Shown here piece after piece: positions 57,251 through 64,000 of a stretch of 64,000 nt of DNA. The DNA lies in NCBI GenBank assembly GCA_030278955.1, contig JAOANR010000012.1, positions 29,443,977 through 29,507,976 of the forward strand. The letters are read 5' to 3'. The translations under genes and the position numbers were made by a program. The notes below the pieces were generated by a model. That model saw only the letters and a program-made list of their open reading frames with translations, had not been told where the DNA came from and made no database searches. Position 1 is the first letter of the stretch. Each line of letters opens with the position of its first letter. This DNA comes from Hygrophila difformis. Its lineage: Eukaryota; Streptophyta; Magnoliopsida; Lamiales; Acanthaceae.

Positions 57251-58182
57251 CTGTCTAGTTGGGCCAGATGGGCTGAATCTGCATTTTTTGTGGGCTTTTT
57301 CTTTTTTTTCTCCCATCTTTTTGGTTTTTGTGGGCTGATTTTATTCTTTTGCCCATCTTTTCCATTCCTTTTTCTTTTCTTTTCTTTTTCTCATATTTTT
57401 GGATTTTTCTAACATAAATCTATATAATAAATTCTTAATACTTTTTGGCCTGTGCAGACTCTTTTGTCCTTATTAAATTTAATTCATCCTTCTTAATTTT
57501 AAAGGGTTAATCAGTCATTATATGCTCATTTATAGATCAACGGTTCATAAGTTTACACGTAATCTGCTGACTAATTCCACGTCATCGGACACATCATCAA
57601 AACCTATATTTAGAAAATAAATCTATGTATTAATAATATAACAAAATCTTGAGAAAATCTTCCTATATATTTTAAAAAGATATAATTGATTACATATATA
57701 TATATATATATAAATTATTTGATTATATACATAATATTTTTAAAAATATTAATACTGTAATATTATTAAATAAATTTAATTAGGTTACAAATTTATGTCT
57801 AAAAAATATATAATCATATATCAATATAAGGAATATAATAACTATATTTTAAGTAAAAATATTTTATTGAAAATATGGTGTACACATTAAATTGACCCTA
57901 AAAATATTGAATAAAGTAAAATGACTAATAACCTACAAAATTTTATATCATTCTAAACAAATTCTACATATATTTTTTTTCTTTTTAAAGAAGAAAAGAA
58001 TGAAAAGGAAAAAAAAGACTAAAACACATTATAGTTTAATTATTAAACATAATATCCTTAATCCAGTAATCTTCATCTATTTCAGTATAAAATAAAAATG
58101 TATATGAAATTTGGATTAAATTGTTATACAATTTTTTTAAAATAATTTGTAATGTAAAAGAATATAAGGAGTATACCCCTAA

Positions 58183-58745
58183 GGCCGGGTGTATTATGCC
58201 TCACAGTACTATTTTTTTGCAAAAGAATAATACAGACACATGCTTGATGCATTTGTAAGTTTGTACAGGTATAATTTTAATGCGGATTTCAATGTATTAT
58301 TTAATCCCGAAGGAAATGCGGGTTTAGGTTGTACATCACTATTTTTCTCTTTCTCCCTCTTTAATCCCGACCTATCCCTTTCCCCAGACTTCCCTGCTCT
58401 GCGAATTCCTTAGACACAGCTACTCCACATCCCATTGGCTAATTAATTTATCTAAATTAGTTAAGAAAATAATTAGATTAATTTTAATTTTTGAAATAAT
58501 ATATTTTCTATGAATCATAAATATTTAAAAATATGAAATTGCAAAATTTAAATAACTTAAACTATTCAATAATACCATAAAATAATAACAATACAATATA
58601 TTAGCATCAAACACTGTATAATTATAATACAGTGTACCACCAAACACCGTATAACATTAATTTAATACAATACATCATAGTACAATACATCTGCATTAAA
58701 TAATACAATACACCGTAATACTGTATACCATGCCAAACATGCCCC
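58183..58745. mobile_element. Possible MITE inside the Helitron
   Basis: GGCCGGGTGTATTATGC at the left and GCCAAACATGCCCC at the right could be worn inverted ends of a Harbinger-type MITE. The left stretch CACAGTACTAT is echoed inverted by ATACTGTATACC. The duplication is not clear. Confidence 0.4.
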
Positions 58746-59175
58746 AAAAAACTTGGTATCGGGGTATAAATTCGATTTTAAAGCTTATAATAATAATGAA
58801 TTAAAAATAATAAAAAATTCATTAAATGAAATTAAAATATTAGCTACCAAATTTTTTTCATAATCAATATGGAAAAGAAAAAATTGAGAAGATATTATGG
58901 ACAAAAATAATATTTAAAAATTAATATTTAATCAAAACGTAATTACAATTAAAAATTTTATTTTATAAAATTATGGATTAGTCCATAAAAATTAATCACA
59001 GCAAAAATTTAAAATACATTACATAATAAAATATAAGTTTTAAATGATGAAAAGATAACAAAAAGGTATAAATAATATTTTTAAAAAAAAAACTTTAGGG
59101 ATAATAGTGAAAATGTACAACATATTAGGGAGTAAAACTAATATTTTTTTTAGAACTTTAATAATGCAAAATATA

Positions 59176-59381
59176 CTCAATCAGTTCCGGTAACACTGTC
59201 CAAAAATTTTGGACACGGTTTTTTAGGTATAATAGGTTATTGTGATAAAGCGGAGTAATTAGTTGATGCAATGTTTTAATTGATGTTTATGGAGTAAGTT
59301 TTTTTAAAAAAGTGAAATGTGACAATTGTAGTGAGACGGACAAAAAAGGGAAGTGAGACAGAATTAGTGGGACGGATGGAG
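59176..59381. mobile_element. Stowaway/mariner-like MITE, worn
   Basis: The right end GTGGGACGGATGGAG is followed by TA and the left end CTCAATCAGTTCC is preceded by TA. Internal GTGAGACGGACAAAAAAGGG copies resemble the terminus. Confidence 0.6.
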
Positions 59382-59551
59382 TAATTTTTTATAATTTTGA
59401 ATAGTTAAGGATATTTATTTTCCACTTGCTCTCATCATTTTAGATATAAAAGAAAACAATATATATAGTATAATTTTTTAACAGTAAAAATAATTTATTT
59501 TATATTATTTCCACATGGGTTTGAATTTCCTTCATTCATCTTATTATCTTT

Positions 59552-59984
59552 TGTAACAACCCTACCCCGGGCTGGGCCTGCAGACCGTGCACCCCAACCC
59601 CTCCCCATGTGTGCCTTCCAGGCCTCAGCCAAGCACCCCATGGTGGGTTGTTGGGAGTGGGATTTGAACACCCAACCTCCCCTTTAACAACCCCCTAAAG
59701 GTAAGGTTGTTAACCATGTGGGCTCTGAGGCCTGGAAGGCACACATGGGGAGGGGTTGGGGTGCACGGTTTGCAGGCCTAGCCCGGGGTAGGGTTGTTAC
59801 ATAAAAGTGCAGCCCACATGCTTAACAACCTTACCTTTAGGGGGTTGTTAAAGGGGAGTTCTAGGGATCAAATCCCACTCCCAACAACCCACCATGGGGT
59901 GCTTGGCTTGAGGTCTGGAAGGCACACATGGGGAGGGGTTGGGGTGTACGGTCTGCAGGCCCAGCCCGGGGTAGGGTTGTTACA
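59552..59984. mobile_element. GC-rich foldback element with 5-bp duplication
   Basis: It starts TGTAACAACCCTACCCCGGG and ends CCCGGGGTAGGGTTGTTACA, with TCTTT at 59547-59551 and 59985-59989. The two halves are inverted repeats of about 180 bp, and a further 75-bp copy of the terminus lies in the middle (59727-59801). It is very GC-rich within the AT-rich Helitron. Confidence 0.85.
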
Positions 59985-60322
59985 TCTTTTTTATTTTTCT
60001 TTTAATTTTTCGTTGCATGCATTTCAACCAATATTTAAGCAAAAGATTTTGAATATCATGTAATTAAGAAAAACACTATATTCTCATTTTATATCGTCAT
60101 ATTAGTTTAACACCCGTGCGTAGCGGGCGAAAAAATCTAGTGTGTAATAAAATTACATATTTATGTATTTTTCATACCAGCTTATTATTTTTACAATTAT
60201 GCATAAATCAGTCCAATTCAACTGCTTTCTTATTTAATATAAGAACGGAATGCGATCAAATGCCGGTTTCAGACACGGAAATGGATTGAAAATAATGGAC
60301 ATTTTTTGCCATTATCAGTGTT

Positions 60323-60325
60323 ACA
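60323..60325 (+). mobile_element. Last three bases of the solo LTR
   Basis: ACA completes the GGGGTGTTACA end of the solo LTR at 25034-27573 after removal of element G. TTCTT, the right target duplication, follows. Confidence 0.8.
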
Positions 60326-63300
60326 TTCTTGCCACAAGTATTTTCGAAAATATATTAATGAAATGAATCCCAGTTTAGGTTTTATTTAAAGAAACCAATT
60401 TATGGGATGGAGTTGGGATTAAGGATATATTTAGGTTGTCACGTTTTTATTACTCGTGTTAAGAAACTGTGGCCCGAAAGCGCAGGGTGTCAAAAATTGC
60501 AATAATTTATAGGTAAGTCCGGATCGTTCACTGGAGGATGTGCGATAGAAGCAGGTCCCACACCGTTTTACTAGATTTTCTACTCGTATTGCTCTAATCA
60601 GTTTGAAGTTGGACTAACAACTACTAGACTGAATTTAATCTAAACTATGAAAGCAAAGTAAGTTATGCTACAAAGCATGTTAAAACTATTCCAAAAAGCA
60701 GATAAATCTATACTAATAAGCAAGTAGAATTAGGTCTAGAAAGCATGTAAAATTTATCCTTTGGATACGGTAAAAATTATTCTAAGGAAGCTATAAATTT
60801 ACGCTATGCTAATAATGAAGCTGATTCAAAATGATGACAGAAGGGACATGGAAAAAAGAATAAAGATTGGACAAGATTTAGATAAAGCATAATTAAACTT
60901 CCATTTTAATACGCAGATCTTTGTTTGGGATAATCCTGTCAGATAGCTAGTTCTCATGCTCTCAGTACTATGTTCCCTTTAACAGACAGGTACTTACAGT
61001 ATGAGTTTACATGTTCTTGAGACCACAAATTCTAAGATACCACAGATTCATAACTGCCCTGGCCAGGGTATGTTATTTCATCTGTGGTGGACAAGCAACA
61101 CCTAACAAATCAATAGTTGAAGTGCCAAGTACTGCTATCATTCCCCCATGTCACACCCAAAGTCTATAACTAAGCTTGAACTATCCCATAACTCTCAAAC
61201 CTAGAAACAGTTTTGCTACTTTCAATACATCCGAGTGACCTCTAAAGAAAGCGTTAAAAAGAAAGCGGTAAAGAAAGCATTTAAAATCCTATCACTCGGA
61301 GGTTTCAAAAGAGTTACCCTGGTAGTATAAGAAGAGCCCCCAGTCAGGATGACCGGATGTGGATCAAGAATTCCCGGCTCTCGGTGAACCGCTGGCAGTG
61401 TTCACTTCCTTCCGGGTGGTTATGAGATACAAACTAATGAACAAACTAATAAATTAGTTCGCTCCGGATGCACTCACTCAGAACTCAAAAATAGCTTTGG
61501 CAGAAGAGGATAGCAGTTGAAAGGAACTCAACCCTATCTTAGAAAATAACCAAGGCCCAAGTGTTATTCATCTAGTATTATCTATCACACTGTATTTGAA
61601 TCCAAGTAGACCCCATCTCGGTGCAATATTTAATACTAGATTTCCAACACACAACAATTTTGGAAAATAATAAGTTCGAAAACCATTCCCTAAACAGGTA
61701 CTAGACTCTCAATAAGAACACAAACCCTTTCAGTCTAGAAGAGACCTAATCGCTGACTCTGCTTCTAATTTCCCAAAAATTAACCCTTGATCGAATATGA
61801 ACTAGTCATAACTGAGGAATTTATCCCTTACTTAGATACGGATTTTATAAATGAGTTTTTGTTGGAAATTTAATATGCAATATCTGTTTAAATCTAGACT
61901 TCTAATGTCCAAGGGAAGGATCCCAAAATATTATAGACCACAATAATTACATAATAATAGCATGCATACGGATATATGGAAGTGTAAAATTAATTAACCC
62001 AAAATATAATGGCGGGTTTAGACAGAAAGCGAGACACGGAGATGAAGTAGCCGTGAGGCCAAAAGTGGTGGCAGAATAATCAGGTGGACTGCAAACATCT
62101 GCTATCCAATTTCCCAATTACTCGGATGGAGTGAATTTAGACAACAGAAATCCTGTAATGGCAGTGTCGCTACCAGTTGGGTCTCTACTGTCTGCAAATT
62201 CAGATAAAAAACCTACATGTTTCCTTTCTGCAATAATCATCAGCTAATATTGACAGATATTAACTAATTCATATTACAAATCAGAATTTGGGTTTGGAAA
62301 TTAAGATAAAGAAAGAGAAACTGTATCCGAATAGGAGTCAGCTGAGCAGCTATTATAATCCCGGATGGACGAACCGCCAAAGCTTCCACCGACCACTATC
62401 CGGACCATGCAAAATAACAAATAGTAATTAATATTCAGACTACGAGCTAGTTTATCCGTGTGGGAATACCCGCCAACATTAGTCTGATATATTTTTTACT
62501 AGCTGTTTCACACAACACGGAAAAGACAAAATAAAATAAATTGAAAAAAGATACCTTGTCTGAGAGACATTGGTTTCTCATGCAAGGGTATGGAATTAAT
62601 CCATAATTAATGACTTAAATAATCCTTCATACCATAATTAATTACAGTCCGGATTATCTGCTTAAGGCATCAACATTTTGTTTATATAAGAATATTTTAA
62701 TGAGAATTGAACAAATGTCCTTTAATCATGATAATTATTGATTTTAATTATTGCTAATCATAATCATTAATTAATGCCTTAAGGGTTCAATCAATTAACG
62801 ATCAGGTATGGAGAAACATAAAATTCGGCAAGATAGTGCCATGCATGTCGTGAGACAGAATTGCGTCGTGAACCGTGGGTTCATGACGGTAGGATCACGA
62901 CATGAGGGGTGGGGAGTAAAGGAATTTGAATTTTGGAAATTAGGGTTTTCCAGACAGGAATCCAGTCGCTAAACGTGGTCTCGCGACCGAGGTTTAGGGA
63001 CTAGGGGTTAAGAATTCAGAATTTTTGTGATTTAATAAAGGGAAGGACCCAGTCGTGAGACCATAATTTGTGTCGTGAACCTGGGTTACACGACATGGGT
63101 TTCACGACTGGTGAAGTTTGAAAATTTTAGCTAAGTCATGGAGATCCAGTCGCTAGACTTGGATTGTGTCGTGAGACGTGGTCTCACGACAGGAGTCTAG
63201 CGACTAGCATGCTTTAACAAAATATTCTAAGTTTTTGGTTCCCAGTCGCGAGACGGAAAAGTGTGTTGTGAGACGCGGCCTCACGACAGGATAGTCTAGC

Positions 63301-64000
63301 GACTGTGGATTTTATAAAATAATATGAGTCTAATACCTCCCAGTCGCGAGACTAAAGAGTGTGTCGTGAGACGTGGCCTCACGACAGGATAGTCTAACGA
63401 CTGGGGTTTACATAAAATAAAACAAGTATTGGCCTCCCAGCCGCGAGACTGAAATTGAGTCGTGAGATGTGGTCTCACGACTGGAATGTCTTACGACTGG
63501 AAGTTTTCAAAAAAAATTTTAAGGCATAATCCCTAGTCGTGATAGACTTAAAATTGTGTGGTGAGACTTGGTCTCACGACAGGGGTCTCACGACCAGATC
63601 CTTACAGAGTAAAATTACAAGAGTTTTGGCTCCCATTCGCTAAGCATAAAAGTGTGTCTTGAACCGTGGGTTCACGACAGGATTGCTTCACGAAAGGGTT
63701 TCAAAATAAAGAAAAGTGTCCTGAGACACCCATGTTGCAAGACTAGCCTCCAGTCGCGAGACGTGGTCTCACGACTGGAGGCGGTTAGCGACATGGGAGT
63801 GGTTCAGGACACATGTCAGAACGGAACAGTAGCATGCAAACAGCGTGATCTCACGCCATCTCAGATCAAAAAGTGATTCTAAGCTAAAAAATAACCAAAC
63901 ATAATTTTAATCTAATAAGAACATGTTTAACCAAAAATATAAATCTAGCTAAAACAGTATTTAAAATAAAGCATGGTCCTAATCTAGGGTTTAATCACAC
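60326..64000 (-). mobile_element. LTR of element C, continued to the window edge
   Basis: The order of motifs is the same as in the G LTRs (27600-29950 and 42500-43400): TGGAGTTGGGATTA, GGCCCGAAAGCGCA, AATCCTATCACTCGGAGGTTT, the AATTACAGTCCGGATTATCTG block and then the palindrome array. Divergence from G is clearly greater than between the two G LTRs, so C is a related older element. No credible gene lies here. Confidence 0.85.
62844..63797. repeat. Palindrome array in the LTR of element C
   Basis: Nine to ten units, more than in G. The commonest inner arms are TGTCGTGAGAC and GTCTCACGACA (perfect at 63167-63191). The outer arms of that unit are CCAGTCGCTAGAC (63146-63158) and GTCTAGCGACTAG (63195-63207). 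Confidence 0.9.

Larger units (their letters stand above)
57419..60140 (+). mobile_element. Non-autonomous Helitron in the 5' LTR of G
   Basis: It starts TCTATATAATAAATTC and ends CCCG-TGCGTAG-CGGG, a spacer and CTAG. It sits exactly between A57418 and T60141. The unoccupied site is preserved in the other LTR as A44430|T44431. Without the foldback element at 59552 it is about 2.28 kb. It has no replication or helicase gene and belongs to the same family as 12634-19382. Confidence 0.95.
27574..60317 (-). mobile_element. Element G: long-LTR Ty3/gypsy LARD (Tat/Ogre-like)
   Basis: The ends are TGAAAC...TTATCA in plus orientation, with a perfect 5-bp duplication GTGTT at 27569-27573 and 60318-60322. 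LTRs are about 4.5 kb, and the internal region 44608-53131 is about 8.5 kb. After removal of copia-1 and the Helitron the element is about 17.5 kb. The primer site and decayed gag-like frames show that it reads on the minus strand. No protease, reverse transcriptase, RNase H or integrase was found, so it must have moved with proteins of a related autonomous element. The Tat/Ogre assignment rests on the primer site, LTR length and size. Confidence 0.88.
53132..60317 (-). repeat. 5' LTR of element G, interrupted by a Helitron
   Basis: LTR sequence is 53132-57418 and 60141-60317 (about 4.46 kb). It matches the 3' LTR along its length, with scattered substitutions and small gaps. Confidence 0.9.

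Overview
The window looks like nuclear DNA from a flowering plant, probably a eudicot. It holds one apparently intact single-copy-type gene, a cytosolic sulfotransferase on the minus strand (7358-8380), in a sea of LTR retrotransposons, Helitrons, SINEs and small DNA transposons. I cannot name the species. Nothing bacterial, plasmid or organellar is visible, and I saw no CRISPR array, convincing tRNA gene or rRNA gene.

Layout. 1-3121: remains of a Tekay/Del-like LTR, broken by a short Ty3/gypsy chromovirus derivative (388-2563, target duplication ATATG). 3122-5068: no recognised gene, one orphan exon-like stretch. 5069-6119: a foldback element built on GGTATACC palindromes. 6370-10278: the sulfotransferase, between two direct repeats and beside a Mutator-like foldback element. 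10282-11763: SINEs and MITEs. 12634-19382: three Helitrons nested inside one another, carrying a SINE, MITEs and a 249-bp tandem repeat. 20009-64000: one nested complex of retrotransposons.

The nested complex can be read from target-site duplications and LTR ends. A Sirevirus-like Ty1/copia element on the minus strand (copia-2, from 20009) is split at 25012 by a long-LTR Ty3/gypsy element ('C'; 25013-25033, resuming at 60326). The LTR of C is split by a solo Tekay/Del-like LTR (25034-27573 plus 60323-60325; duplication TTCTT). The last bases of that solo LTR are split by a second long-LTR element ('G', 27574-60317; duplication GTGTT). G is related to C and resembles Tat/Ogre-type LARDs. The left LTR of G carries a nearly complete Sirevirus-like element on the plus strand (copia-1, 29959-42488; duplication GATCC). 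Copia-1 is in turn split by a hAT element (36134-38491; duplication TTGCACGC) holding a CACTA end and a truncated SINE. The right LTR of G carries a Helitron (57419-60140), whose empty site survives in the left LTR.

The most unusual signals are these. (1) G and C carry arrays of two-tier palindromes (inner TGTCGCGAGAC/GTCTCGCGACA, outer CCAGTCGC/GCGACTGG and variants) whose arms change together between units. (2) Both copia elements carry a third open reading frame starting MVKTRG, directly behind a 3' splice-site-like sequence, with a domain resembling one also found in the LARD protein. (3) The solo LTR holds an array of RNA polymerase III B-box matches. (4) Three Helitrons sit inside one another, each between A and T.
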